A stretch of DNA of 64,000 bases from Pelosinus sp. UFO1 (lineage in GTDB: Bacteria > Bacillota > Negativicutes > DSM-13327): contig NZ_CP008852.1 in NCBI RefSeq assembly GCF_000725345.1, positions 3,340,001 through 3,404,000 on the forward strand, written 5' to 3'. Positions 51,025 through 60,251 of this stretch are shown piece by piece. Within the stretch, counting starts at the first letter, position 1, and each line of letters opens with the position of its first letter. A model generated the notes under the pieces. It did no database searches. It saw only the letters and a list, made by a program, of their open reading frames with translations, and was not told the origin of the DNA. Both the position numbers and the translations under genes were made by a program.

Positions 51025-51823
51025 CTAACATACCTGCACCTTTATATAAATTATAGAAATGATGGACGGGACCAACCCCTTTACCGATGGAAAAAGAATG
51101 TTCAATTGCGGTATGAATATATTCTTTAGCCCGCGCAACTGCCTCTTGCACCAAATATCCTTTTGCCAAGTTGGCCGCAATAGCAGCTGACAAAGTACAA
51201 CCCGTACCGTGCGTATTTTGGGTGGCAATCCGCAAGGAGCCAAAATGGTGGAAGGTTTCCCCATCAAATAAGACATCAACCGCATCCTCTTCTCGATGAC
51301 CTCCCTTTAAGAGAACATATTTGGGCCCTAACAGATGAATGGCTTTAGCGGCTTCTTCCATATCTTTTAAACTATGTATCTTCCTGCCGCTGATTTCTTC
51401 CGCTTCAGGAATGTTAGGAGTCAGCACTGTCGCCAAAGGCAATAAACAAGATACTAATGCCTCCATTGCATCAGGCTGGAGTAAATAATATCCGCTTTTT
51501 GATATCATTACGGGATCCACAACAACATTCTGGGCATTAAACTTTTTGAGGCCATTGGCTACTGCTCGGATGGTTTCGATGCGAGAAACCATACCAATTT
51601 TAACAGCTGAAACTGCTATATCATCAAAAATAGCTTCTATTTGTTTCTCTATAACAGCTACATCAATATCTTGTACAGCAAATACGCCTTGAGTATTCTG
51701 AGCTGTCACTGCTGTTATGACACTCATACCAAATACCCCATGAGCACAAAAAGCCTTTAAATCAGCCTGAATTCCAGCTCCACCACTAGAATCGGAACCT
51801 GCTATCGTAAGTACCTTTTTAAT
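51014..51823 (-). CDS. thiD: HMP/HMP-phosphate kinase, apparent AUU start
   Basis: 269 aa. It phosphorylates hydroxymethylpyrimidine twice. The first canonical start (ATG 51727, MSVITAVTAQ) would remove 32 residues, including the nucleotide/substrate motif VLTIAGSDSSGGAGIQADLK that all ThiD proteins carry. That motif is encoded in frame immediately upstream. The frame has no ATG, GTG or TTG there; the codon where others have methionine (MKKVLTIAG) is ATT at 51823, 7 bases after GGGGGA. The C-terminal GTGCTLSAAIAANLA anion hole is intact. A TPP riboswitch is upstream. Confidence 0.9.
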   Translation of the reverse strand: MKKVLTIAGSDSSGGAGIQADLKAFCAHGVFGMSVITAVTAQNTQGVFAVQDIDVAVIEKQIEAIFDDIAVSAVKIGMVSRIETIRAVANGLKKFNAQNVVVDPVMISKSGYYLLQPDAMEALVSCLLPLATVLTPNIPEAEEISGRKIHSLKDMEEAAKAIHLLGPKYVLLKGGHREEDAVDVLFDGETFHHFGSLRIATQNTHGTGCTLSAAIAANLAKGYLVQEAVARAKEYIHTAIEHSFSIGKGVGPVHHFYNLYKGAGMLDDK

Positions 51824-51849
51824 ACAAATTCCCCCTTAAAAAAATATTC

Positions 51850-51926
51850 AACCACAAAGACACAAAGGACACTATGGAACGTTTGCTTTTGTGTGCCGCG
51901 ATAGCGGCATTGCGTCTTTGTGGTTT
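51850..51926. repeat. AACCACAAAG-bounded palindromic repeat, copy 2
   Basis: Ends AACCACAAAGAC and GTCTTTGTGGTT are inverted; the interior includes GTGCCGCGATAGCGGCAT, a small hairpin. It lies inside the thi leader, between the riboswitch terminator and the thiD ribosome binding site. Confidence 0.85.
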
Positions 51927-51948
51927 ATAATACTCTATCATGTAAAAA

Positions 51949-52081
51949 AGCACATCCATAGGGATGCGCTTGGTATACAAAAACTCTATCGCTATCCCTC
52001 CGCTGGCATTACCCAGATCAGGTTACAGGGTCATAGATTTTATCAGATCTATATCTCAGCCAGCCTCTCCAGCCCCCCTTG
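51949..52081 (-). promoter_or_regulatory. TPP riboswitch of the thiD-cytX-thiM-thiE operon
   Basis: The aptamer (52081 to about 51993, minus strand) has GGGGGGCT, GCTGGCTGAGA, GACCCTGTAACCTGATCTGG, GTAATGCCAGCG and AGGGA. The terminator AAGCGCATCC/GGATGTGCTT with TTTT is at 51949-51972. Confidence 0.97.
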
Positions 52082-52100
52082 CCTTATTCAGTTCAGCATC

Positions 52101-52129
52101 ATCGTAACATATCCAAACTAGTTTTTCAA
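52101..52129 (-). promoter_or_regulatory. Sigma-A promoter of the thiamine operon
   Basis: Minus strand TTGAAA, 17-base spacer, TACGAT, just upstream of the riboswitch. The remaining stretch to 52463 is AT-rich and holds a small inverted repeat (GTTCTTA/TAAGAAC near 52345-52375); nothing else was recognised. Confidence 0.65.
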
Positions 52130-52463
52130 CTTCTTATGCAAGGACACTTACATCTTACTCTACAACACTTTATTATAGTTAACCGATTTGTGCCGTAATA
52201 ATTAGATCACTGTATTGAAAATACCTAATTCTGTTAATAATAACAAACAACCCTTTACTAATTTGTGCACCCTATAGTCCATACCCTACTTCTACATTCA
52301 TCAAAAACCTAGGTGCTAAATTAAAAGAAAAAACATAAACTTTATTAGTTCTTATTTTTTCAGTCTTACCATAAGAACAATGTTTATTTTTTCCTATTGC
52401 TATGATATATAAGTAGATTTTATATCTCCTATATGAGAAATCCCCAATAAAGGAGGTCTTATT

Positions 52464-52892
52464 ATGTGCAAAGAGTCTTTTAAAGCAGTTTTATTCTGCA
52501 TACGCTGCAATCAAGAGGCTGTTCATGATATTGACTACAATAACAACTTAATTGTACAAATATCTTGTGAAGAATGTGGAAAAACCATTGGACCTTATCG
52601 GCAAATTACTGCAACGCCTCTACCAAGTAACCTAATACATAAAACAACCATTACCTCTTCTCCTGCCCCAACAAATGATACTATTAACCCTGAAAACTTA
52701 CTCAAAAAAACCTCTTCCCAAACTTATGGCGAATTCCTCTTGTCTCGCATCATAACAAAACCCTCTCGTTTGAACCAAGAAATTCGTAATGATCTGACAA
52801 CATTCCTTTGCTCTATTCCCGTTCGGTTTATGACGAAGCCAGTACGTATCGCTAAGGAATACCACACTTCGAAAGTCAACCTACATCGATAA
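52464..52892 (+). CDS. Small zinc-ribbon-like protein of unknown function
   Basis: 142 aa with AGGAGG well placed before the ATG. An N-terminal pair of knuckles, CIRCNQE (C12, C15) and CEECGKT (C36, C39), could bind zinc. The middle is rich in serine, threonine and proline and looks unstructured, and the C-terminal 60 residues are basic. I do not recognise the family. It stands alone, between the thiamine promoter region and the convergent RND pump gene. Confidence 0.7.
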   Translation: MCKESFKAVLFCIRCNQEAVHDIDYNNNLIVQISCEECGKTIGPYRQITATPLPSNLIHKTTITSSPAPTNDTINPENLLKKTSSQTYGEFLLSRIITKPSRLNQEIRNDLTTFLCSIPVRFMTKPVRIAKEYHTSKVNLHR

Positions 52893-52910
52893 TGCCATAA
52901 AAGAGAAGAA

Positions 52911-52962
52911 GACTTAGGCTCAGACGGAGTTACACTCCACTGGAACCCAAGTCTTCTTTTTT
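52911..52962. terminator. Bidirectional terminator between the zinc-ribbon and RND genes
   Basis: Outer arms AGAAGACTT and AAGTCTTCT, with inner GGAGT/ACTCC pairing; T8 on the plus strand and TCTTCTCTTTT on the minus strand. The sequence is related to the hairpin at 57794-57826. Confidence 0.85.
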
Positions 52963-52968
52963 TATTAC

Positions 52969-55900
52969 TTATTTTGCAGAACCTGCATCATGAGATGCCT
53001 GCAATTCCTTTTTATGTTGCTTATGTTTATTTAAAGCACCCACTCCCTGCTCAATTAGAACAAAGAGTACAGGGATTAAGAAAATTCCTAGCAGTGTAGC
53101 TGCCAGCATACCGCCAACAACGGCCGTACCCATAGAATTTCTCGCTCCAGCACCAGCTCCTGTAGCAATTACAAGAGGTAAACATCCAATAATAAAGGCT
53201 AAGGAAGTCATTATAATAGGACGTAACCTTAATTTAGCGGCTTCAATAGCTGCTTTAATAGGGTCCATGCCCTTATCAACCCTAACCTTCGCATATTCAA
53301 CGATTAGGATTGCGTTTTTAGCTGATAGTCCAATCAGCATAACCATACCAATCTGCATGTAAACATCATTTTGCAAATTACGTACAAATTGGAATAGGAA
53401 AGCCCCAAATATGCCGGTAGGGACTGACAAAAGAACTGCAAAAGGTATACCAAAACTTTCGTAAAGAGCCGCCAAGCATAAGAATACAAACAGCAAGGCA
53501 AAACCAAAGACATAAGGAGCACGGCCACCAGATATCTTTTCTTCACGACTCTGATCAGCCCATTCATAACCAAAACCAGTAGGCAAGTTTTCAGCTGCCA
53601 CTTCTTCTAGAGCAGTTAAGGCTTGACCTGAGCTATAACCAGGTGCAGGATTACCACCAACTTGAATCGTTCTGTAACCATTAAATCTTTTAATTACAGG
53701 AGGTGCCGTAATTGTTTGTGGTTTTAATAAGGTATTGAGTGGTACCATCACTCCAGATGAACTACGGACATAGAAGAAGCGAGTTCCTTCAACATCATTT
53801 CGGAACTGCTGTTCCGCTTGCATGACTACTTTATAGGACCTTCCGAAACGGTTAAAATCATTAACCTGTACGCCACCAAGGAAGGTTTGTAATGCTGTAA
53901 ATACATCCTTTACTGGTACGCCTAACTGCTCTGCTTTTTCCCGATCTACGTCAAAACGATAACCAGGAGTATCTATTCCAAAAGTAGAGTAAATCATCCC
54001 AATTTCCGGACGTTTACGGGCAGCAGCCATAAATTGTTTAGAAACCCTATCGATTTCTTCAATGGTATTACCACCTTTATCCTCAATCATCATGGTAAAG
54101 CCACCTACGGTGCCAATCCCCGGTAAGGAAGGAGCATTAAAGGAAACAACCCTAGCTTCAGGAACATGAGAACCATTCATTAAAACCTTCATAACTTGTT
54201 GCTCTACACCTAATCCTGGAGCGGTTCTTTCATCCCAATCAGCAAGTTTCGTAAAAATAATCGCTGAATTTGCTTTCGCAGCACCAGCTAAAATATCATA
54301 ACCTTGCACTACAATTGTATCCGCTACCCCTGGTTGAGCACGCATATCCTCGGCTATTTTACTAGCAACAGTAGCGGTACGACTCGCGCTTGCCGCCTCT
54401 GGTAAGGTAATACTTGAAATAAAGTACCCTTGGTCTTCACTAGGAACAAAGGAAGATGGAACGAGTTGAAATAGTTTACCAGTGATTAATAAAAGTACCA
54501 CTAAGAATACAACACCCAAAGCAGCTCTTTTGATTAATTTAGCCAAACCTCTACCATACCGCTCTACGGTAGCCTCAAACACATCATTAAATTTGTTAAA
54601 AAATCTTTCTAGGAGCCCAGAATGGGCATCCGGATCATGAGGTTTAAGTATTAACGCACATAGGGCCGGTGTTAAAGATAAAGCCACGATGGCGGACAAG
54701 GCCATGGAAACTGCGATTGTTAAGGCGAACTGTTTGTATAAAACACCTGTTGTCCCGCCAAAAAAGGCAACGGGAATAAATACAGATGCTAACACAAAGG
54801 CAATCGCAACAACGGGACCAGATACTTCACTCATAGCCAATTTAGTTGCCTCTTTGGGGCTCATGCCATTGTACCTCATATGATGCTCTACCGCTTCAAT
54901 TACAATAATCGCATCATCTACTACGAGTCCTATGGCCAATACCATAGCAAAAAGAGTTAAAGTATTAATGGAGAAGCCCATCACCATAAATGCACCAAAG
55001 GTTCCAATTAAGGAAACTGGGATTGCGAGCATTGGAATGAGTGTTGCACGCCAGCTTTGCAAAAACAAAAATACTACTAACAGCACTAACAGCAGTGCTT
55101 CTGCAAAAGTTTTCGCAACTTCCTTCATGGATTCGCGTACGAATTTTGTATTATCAACAACCGAATAATAAGCAACATCCGATGGGAACTTCTTGGATGC
55201 TTCTTCTAATTTTTGTTGAACCTGCGTAATGGTTTCTAAGGCATTTGCATCAGTTGTAAGTTGAACAGCAAAAGCTACTGCTTGATGTCCATTAAGAAAA
55301 GCCTGGAAGCCATAATCTTTGCCTCCCATTTCAACTTTCGCTATGTCTTTTATACGAGTAAAGTTGCCATTCTGAGAGCTAACAATAATATTTTCAAATT
55401 CTTTTGGCTCAGTCAAACGTCCTTGTACTCTTGCCGTATATTGAAATTCTTGCTGAGAAGATGTTGGTCTTTGACCAATAGTTCCCGCAGGAGCCTGGAT
55501 ATTCTGAGTACTAATCGCACTGGCGATATCACTACCCGTCAATTTTAACTGAGCCATTTTATCTGGCTGCAGCCAAATCCTCATGCCATAATCGGCACCA
55601 TACTCCATAATATTCCCTACACCCTTGATTCTTTTCAAATCTTCGACAAGGTAAATACTGCCAAAGTTTTTTAAGAAAGTGCTATCATAGCTTCCCTTAG
55701 GAGACCATAATGTAAAGATTAGAGAATTATCAGGAGAAACCTTACGGGTTGTAAGACCTGCCGTTGTTACTTCCGAAGGAAGCGACGCATTGGCTTGGGC
55801 TACCCGATTTTGAGTTTGTACAGTTGCCATATCCGCATTCTTACTCAAATCAAATTTTGCCGTTAAAGAGTAAGAACCAGAATCGGAGCTAGTAGACTGC

Positions 55901-56133
55901 ATAGAAACCATATCTTCAGTCCCATTGACCTGTAGTTCAATCAATTGGGCCATTGTCTGTTCTACAACTTCAGCATTTGCACCTGTATAACTACCACTAA
56001 CACTAACTTGTGGTGGTGTAATTTGTGGATATTGGGCTATCGGCAAATTAAAGGCTGAAATTGAACCAATTAAAACAATAACAATCGATAATACGATCGC
56101 AAAAATGGGACGATCAATAAAAAACTTTGCCAC
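52969..56133 (-). CDS. RND multidrug efflux permease (HAE1/AcrB type)
   Basis: 1054-aa inner-membrane proton-driven pump. N-terminal MAKFFIDRPIFAIVLSIVIVLIG is diagnostic, with 12 membrane segments and two large periplasmic loops. The proton relay aspartates are in GLVVDDAIIVIEAVEHHM (about 400-417), and the second half has GLSAKNAILIVEYAK. It exports drugs or detergents across both membranes with an adaptor and a TolC-like channel. The adaptor gene lies 11 bases upstream; no outer-membrane factor is in the window. Strong evidence for a diderm envelope. Confidence 0.95.
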   Translation of the reverse strand: MAKFFIDRPIFAIVLSIVIVLIGSISAFNLPIAQYPQITPPQVSVSGSYTGANAEVVEQTMAQLIELQVNGTEDMVSMQSTSSDSGSYSLTAKFDLSKNADMATVQTQNRVAQANASLPSEVTTAGLTTRKVSPDNSLIFTLWSPKGSYDSTFLKNFGSIYLVEDLKRIKGVGNIMEYGADYGMRIWLQPDKMAQLKLTGSDIASAISTQNIQAPAGTIGQRPTSSQQEFQYTARVQGRLTEPKEFENIIVSSQNGNFTRIKDIAKVEMGGKDYGFQAFLNGHQAVAFAVQLTTDANALETITQVQQKLEEASKKFPSDVAYYSVVDNTKFVRESMKEVAKTFAEALLLVLLVVFLFLQSWRATLIPMLAIPVSLIGTFGAFMVMGFSINTLTLFAMVLAIGLVVDDAIIVIEAVEHHMRYNGMSPKEATKLAMSEVSGPVVAIAFVLASVFIPVAFFGGTTGVLYKQFALTIAVSMALSAIVALSLTPALCALILKPHDPDAHSGLLERFFNKFNDVFEATVERYGRGLAKLIKRAALGVVFLVVLLLITGKLFQLVPSSFVPSEDQGYFISSITLPEAASASRTATVASKIAEDMRAQPGVADTIVVQGYDILAGAAKANSAIIFTKLADWDERTAPGLGVEQQVMKVLMNGSHVPEARVVSFNAPSLPGIGTVGGFTMMIEDKGGNTIEEIDRVSKQFMAAARKRPEIGMIYSTFGIDTPGYRFDVDREKAEQLGVPVKDVFTALQTFLGGVQVNDFNRFGRSYKVVMQAEQQFRNDVEGTRFFYVRSSSGVMVPLNTLLKPQTITAPPVIKRFNGYRTIQVGGNPAPGYSSGQALTALEEVAAENLPTGFGYEWADQSREEKISGGRAPYVFGFALLFVFLCLAALYESFGIPFAVLLSVPTGIFGAFLFQFVRNLQNDVYMQIGMVMLIGLSAKNAILIVEYAKVRVDKGMDPIKAAIEAAKLRLRPIIMTSLAFIIGCLPLVIATGAGAGARNSMGTAVVGGMLAATLLGIFLIPVLFVLIEQGVGALNKHKQHKKELQASHDAGSAK

Positions 56134-56144
56134 CAGATTACCTC

Positions 56145-57302
56145 CTATTGCTTCGCCGGAGCGTTTAAATCATCCGGGCCAATCATTATTACCGTTACAG
56201 GTGTTCCTGGCGGAGTCTTCGCAAACCCTTCTACAACAATACGGTCATTTTCTGTTACACCTTCATCTACTACCCACATATTGCCGACTTTTGTACCCAT
56301 TTTAACTGCCCTTGTTTCTGTTTTTTCGCCTTCGCCAATAACAGTAACCAAAGTTTTATCCAGCATTTGTTGCACGGCTCTTTGTGGAATTAGGAGAGCT
56401 CCTTGGCGGACCTCGCTTTGGACTGCAACACGAGCAAACATACCTGGTACAAGAAGTTTATTAGGGTTGCTAAAAGATGCTTTGAAACTGAGTGTACCTG
56501 TGCCAGTCGCTAACCCCTTATCAACTTGCTCAATCTGACCCGATAACGGATATGTAGAACCATCACTAAGAATGAGCTTCAAGTCCCGACCCCATTCTGT
56601 TGGAGACGCACCCTTACTATTTTTAGCAAACTGTAAGTATTCATTTTCACTCATACTAAATTTCACCATAACTGGATCAACAGAAGAAATCGTAGCCATA
56701 GTTGTTGACCCTGCAGTAACAAAACTACCAATACTTAAGTCATTCACATCAATACGACCATCTAAAGGAGAAACAATAAGAGTATCCTCAATATCCTCTT
56801 GCGCTTGCTGCACTTTAGCCCAATTAGCTTTAACAGCTGCTGCATTTTGTTGTTCTTCTGATAATGCATTATCTAAGGTCTGCTGAGAAATTGCACCTTG
56901 AGATGCAAGCTGATTATACCTTCCTACATCTTGACGACTCCTCGCTAAAACAGCTTCCGACTGTGCTGCTGTAGCTTGGTTTGTTAATAGTGCAGAATTG
57001 TACTGACGGCTGTCAATACGAAATAAAGGCTGCCCTTTAGAAACCACTGCCCCGCCTGTCACCATTTTCTCTACTATATTACCAGAAACTTTGGCTCTGA
57101 TTTGAACCTCATTCTTGGCCTCTACTGTGCCAACGAATTCATATGCAATCGGAGTATCTTTCCGAACTACCTGCATAGCCTTTACCTCTGGAGCCTGGGG
57201 TGCTGGCGCTCCCTGCTTACTGCAACCACTTACAAGCACCATACTAAGAATTATTAATACCATATAATTGCGCCATCTTACTTTTGAACTTATATGAACC
57301 AA
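56145..57302 (-). CDS. RND periplasmic adaptor lipoprotein (AcrA/MexA type)
   Basis: 385 aa from TTG 57302, which has AAGGAGG 8 bases upstream; the longer reading to 57395 lacks a site. Lipoprotein signal: MVLIILSMVLVSGC. Then the lipoyl-like half motifs (VEAKNEVQIRAKVSGNIVEK and VVSKGQPLFRIDSRQY) flank a helical hairpin (about 110-165), followed by SPLDGRIDVNDLSIGSFV and the beta-barrel. It bridges the pump and the outer-membrane channel. First gene of the two-gene operon; a TetR-like operator lies upstream. Confidence 0.93.
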   Translation of the reverse strand: MVHISSKVRWRNYMVLIILSMVLVSGCSKQGAPAPQAPEVKAMQVVRKDTPIAYEFVGTVEAKNEVQIRAKVSGNIVEKMVTGGAVVSKGQPLFRIDSRQYNSALLTNQATAAQSEAVLARSRQDVGRYNQLASQGAISQQTLDNALSEEQQNAAAVKANWAKVQQAQEDIEDTLIVSPLDGRIDVNDLSIGSFVTAGSTTMATISSVDPVMVKFSMSENEYLQFAKNSKGASPTEWGRDLKLILSDGSTYPLSGQIEQVDKGLATGTGTLSFKASFSNPNKLLVPGMFARVAVQSEVRQGALLIPQRAVQQMLDKTLVTVIGEGEKTETRAVKMGTKVGNMWVVDEGVTENDRIVVEGFAKTPPGTPVTVIMIGPDDLNAPAKQ

Positions 57303-57452
57303 TTCACTTACCTCCTTAACTCTACTGAAATTAACCCTAACCTCGACCGCTATTGTGACCTTGTATTCTCGTACCACAACTTTTTTATGGAACATACCTT
57401 AGAAAAGGTATAGAATCATGCTCACACTTATCCAAATCACTCCTTTATCTAA

Positions 57453-57466
57453 TGACTAACTAGTCA
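57453..57466. promoter_or_regulatory. TetR-type operator upstream of the RND operon
   Basis: Perfect inverted repeat TGACTA-AC-TAGTCA about 150 bases upstream of the adaptor start. This form is common for TetR-family repressors of efflux pumps. No TetR gene is in the window. The rest of the gap to 57582 is AT-rich. Confidence 0.55.
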
Positions 57467-57581
57467 AGTTTAACCATTTCGACAAACTTATTACAAATCC
57501 TTCCTTCAAGAAAAGAAATTTCAACTTTATTTTATATGCTAATATTTTTATAAAAATATCACCTATTTTATTTTAGAGAGA

Positions 57582-57683
57582 TAAGAAAAGACTTGGCTTA
57601 AGCCAAGTCCACAGACGAAGGCAGAAGCCTTAGTCGTTCTTACTTGGAATCAAGAAAGTGTTAAACTTTCTGATTCCGTAAAA
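57582..57683. repeat. 102-base repeat, copy A
   Basis: 94% identical (6 differences by eye) to the reverse complement of 60576-60677. It contains the palindrome GACTTGGCTTAAGCCAAGTC and an imperfect hairpin from GGAATCA to TGATTCC. Confidence 0.92.
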
Positions 57684-57826
57684 TAGGTGTTTGTTAAACA
57701 CCTATTTTATCCGATGAGTAAGCCGCTCTAAGACTCCCATCTTCTATAAGTGGGAGTTAAGAGCGGCTTAGTCCCTGGATAAGTGCGACTAAGATTCAGA
57801 TGGAGTTAAAACTCCATCTGAATCAA
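57679..57826. repeat. Array of three consecutive hairpins after the repeat
   Basis: AAAATAGGTGTTT/AAACACCTATTTT (57679-57707); TAAGCCGCTCT...AGAGCGGCTTA with inner ACTCCCA/TGGGAGT (57719-57770); and GATTCAGATGGAGTT/AACTCCATCTGAATC (57794-57826). The last probably terminates the glucosaminidase gene transcript. Confidence 0.8.
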
Positions 57827-57839
57827 GTCTTCTTTATCA

Positions 57840-58502
57840 TTACTTTTCAGTTATAATTTTCTCATGTATTTTGAGTATCATTTGTCCATATGTATTCCCA
57901 GGAACAGCCCATTTTCCATTTAGATTCGTCCAGGTAAGAGACTGTCCAAACTTTTCCGATCGTTTTACCAGATCATAGCGAGGATCAACAACTGACATCA
58001 AAGGTGGGCGCGTTGCTGTATAAGCTAGCAAATGCTGAATTTGTGCCCTTACACCAATTTCTGGCGATGGAAACCAAGCACCTTTGACGCCGTTACCAGT
58101 AGTCCCTAATCCGGAATAATTATTTTGCATAGGACTAACATCTCCGCCATAACGGAAGTTACCCGTCTCATGTAATGCTTGTGCAAATGCCAGATCCGGC
58201 CGAATCCCCTCAATGCCCCCTTCTAAGTAGTAATAGTCGACTAACTGTTTCGGAGTTGTCGTAATTAAAGGAAAGGGATTATGCCGGAGCAAATAACTTA
58301 CACATTGCTCCTTCGTTGCGATTGGATCTCCCATGATCGTTAGATCAAATACCATTCCTGATTTTAACAAGTCTTTATTTACAACTGTAGGCTTTTTGGT
58401 AAGCATCGGATTAAAACTACCAAAAGCAAAGGCACTAGAAAATTGCAACACAAAAAACGTTATCACTAAAATACTAATTCTAAAAAAAATGAACTTTCTC
58501 AA
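57840..58502 (-). CDS. Exported N-acetylglucosaminidase (GH73-like)
   Basis: 221 aa from TTG 58502, 5 bases after GGAGG. Signal peptide: FIFFRISILVITFFVLQFSSAFA. The catalytic domain has the lysozyme-like HETGNFRYGGDVSPMQNNYSGLGTTG stretch, with the probable catalytic glutamate in ALHETG near residue 126, and GVRAQIQHLLAYT. It would cut peptidoglycan glycan strands in the periplasm, for growth or sporulation. The gene overlaps no neighbour and lies 28 bases from the FAH gene. Confidence 0.85.
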   Translation of the reverse strand: MRKFIFFRISILVITFFVLQFSSAFAFGSFNPMLTKKPTVVNKDLLKSGMVFDLTIMGDPIATKEQCVSYLLRHNPFPLITTTPKQLVDYYYLEGGIEGIRPDLAFAQALHETGNFRYGGDVSPMQNNYSGLGTTGNGVKGAWFPSPEIGVRAQIQHLLAYTATRPPLMSVVDPRYDLVKRSEKFGQSLTWTNLNGKWAVPGNTYGQMILKIHEKIITEK

Positions 58503-58530
58503 CTTTACCTCCAATAGTACAATACTTGTA

Positions 58531-59283
58531 TTATACGACAATATTACTCAATCTACCAATTCCTTCGATTTCAACAGTTACAGTATCACCCACTTGCATC
58601 GGCCCTACCCCAGAAGGAGTCCCTGTTAAAATTACATCACCTGGATACAATGTCATGACTTCCGAAACACGAGCCACGATTTCAGGAACCTTGAAGATTA
58701 AATCACCTGTATTCGAGCTTTGCTTTAATTGGTCATTTAGGTATAGTTTAATATTTATATTACTAGCATCGATTTCGGTTTCAATACATGGCCCCAAAGG
58801 CAAAAAGGTATCGAATGATTTCGCCCTTGTCCATTGCCCATCCATTTTTTGAATATCTCTAGCAGTTACATCATTTGCGCAGGTATATCCCAAAATATAC
58901 CCCTCAGCTTCTTCTGCCTTAACCTTTTTTGCCAATTTCTTAATCACGATAGCAAGTTCAGCTTCATAATGTACATCTTGACTAATGGAAGGATACTCAA
59001 TATTTCCTCCTGGATGATTTAAAGCAGAAGAAGGTTTTAAAAAGAATAAGGGCTGAACTGGAAGTTCTAAATTCATTTCTTTAGCATGTCCATGATAATT
59101 AAGCCCCACACAAACAGCCTTAGAAATAACGCAAGGGCTAAGCAGTTTCACATTTGCTAAAGAAAGTATTTCCTTTGAAATTTGGTACTCGCCAAAAACA
59201 TCACCATTTAGTACATTAATATGCTCACCCTGCAATACACCAAACTTAATGTTCCCCTCATGTTCGAACCTAACGATTTTCAT
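58531..59283 (-). CDS. Fumarylacetoacetate hydrolase (FAH)-family protein
   Basis: 250 aa. The FAH fold metal-binding residues are in EAELAIVIKK (about 107-116) with a following aspartate in YTCANDVTARDIQ. Typical ending: LYPGDVILTGTPSGVGPMQVGD. The family includes acylpyruvases, oxaloacetate decarboxylases and 2-hydroxyhepta-2,4-diene-1,7-dioate isomerases. The best general guess is acylpyruvate hydrolase or oxaloacetate tautomerase; the neighbours do not decide it. Confidence 0.88.
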   Translation of the reverse strand: MKIVRFEHEGNIKFGVLQGEHINVLNGDVFGEYQISKEILSLANVKLLSPCVISKAVCVGLNYHGHAKEMNLELPVQPLFFLKPSSALNHPGGNIEYPSISQDVHYEAELAIVIKKLAKKVKAEEAEGYILGYTCANDVTARDIQKMDGQWTRAKSFDTFLPLGPCIETEIDASNINIKLYLNDQLKQSSNTGDLIFKVPEIVARVSEVMTLYPGDVILTGTPSGVGPMQVGDTVTVEIEGIGRLSNIVV

Positions 59284-59404
59284 TTTTCTCCTCCATTCGC
59301 TTCATGCTACGGTCTATATAACTTATTTAGAAACTATTTTACAAAAATTCCTAAAGTCCTGCCATGTTTGCCTTTTTTCCATTCATTTCTATATAAAGAT
59401 CGGT

Positions 59405-60031
59405 TCACGACTCCCTGCTTCGAATCACCAAGGGATCGTGTTCTATATCCTGGGCCCTTTTCCCCATGATGGAAAAAGCCCATTGGATGGAGGGCCCAAG
59501 CGTAAATGCGATAATGATTGTGCCGATCCCCACTGGTCCCCCAAGAAAATATCCAAGTGCAGCTACACTCGTTTCGATGACTGTTCTTACCTTCCACACA
59601 GGCCAACCTGTTTTCTCAATGGAACCAACCATAAAACTGTCCCTTGGACCTGCCCCAAAAGCAGCGGAAAGGTAAAAGAAACTTGCCCAACCGATAATCA
59701 AAATACCAACTAATAACATTCCTAATTGTGCTAACCAAGAGGTAGGAACGAAAAGCCAAGAACTTGCCATGAAATAATCTATAAAAATACCAATGAAATA
59801 CATATTCGCAACAGTTCCCCAACCGGGCTTAATTCCCAAAAAGTAACTGATTAGGATAACAAGAATTCCTGTTAACTGGGATACCTGCCCTAAAGTCAAC
59901 GGAAAGTAAAGAATTAATCCTAGATGAAAAGCATCCCAAGGTGCCGCCCCCAAGTTACTCTTAATCGTCAGTACAATTCCAAGACCAAAAAGTAGTAAAC
60001 CCCAAAATAAATAAAAGATTCTTTTTACCAT
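59405..60031 (-). CDS. YczE/YyaS-family membrane protein
   Basis: 208 aa, five or six hydrophobic segments. It begins RIFYLFWGLLLFGLGIVLTI with the following SNLGAAPWDAFHLGL, a hallmark of the YczE/YyaS/YitT-like integral membrane family, and carries GAGPRDSFMVG near residues 128-138 as the second half of the internal repeat. Function unknown (YczE is linked to surfactin production in B. subtilis). Standing alone. Confidence 0.82.
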   Translation of the reverse strand: MVKRIFYLFWGLLLFGLGIVLTIKSNLGAAPWDAFHLGLILYFPLTLGQVSQLTGILVILISYFLGIKPGWGTVANMYFIGIFIDYFMASSWLFVPTSWLAQLGMLLVGILIIGWASFFYLSAAFGAGPRDSFMVGSIEKTGWPVWKVRTVIETSVAALGYFLGGPVGIGTIIIAFTLGPSIQWAFSIMGKRAQDIEHDPLVIRSRES

Positions 60032-60251
60032 CTACCCATTTCCTCCCGCTAAAACTAAAACGATCCATGTTACCCTATTTGCTTATCTTACTTCATAGCT
60101 TATTTCATATCAAGAAAATAGTTCTTACGCTTATTTAAATAATAAATATTAATTACTAAGTAATTTCAGAAAGGAATTCCTGTCTATCTGTCGAAGTAAA
60201 TTAAAAAGTAACATAACCTTGATTTGACTAATAAAATAAGGAGTGAGTACC

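Noticed and set aside
51025-51285. 86-codon minus-strand frame overlapping thiD
   Set aside because: Out-of-frame shadow of thiD, which has clear homology in the other frame.
59249-59713. 154-codon plus-strand frame opposite the YczE-like gene
   Set aside because: Antisense to a well-supported membrane protein gene; no ribosome binding site.
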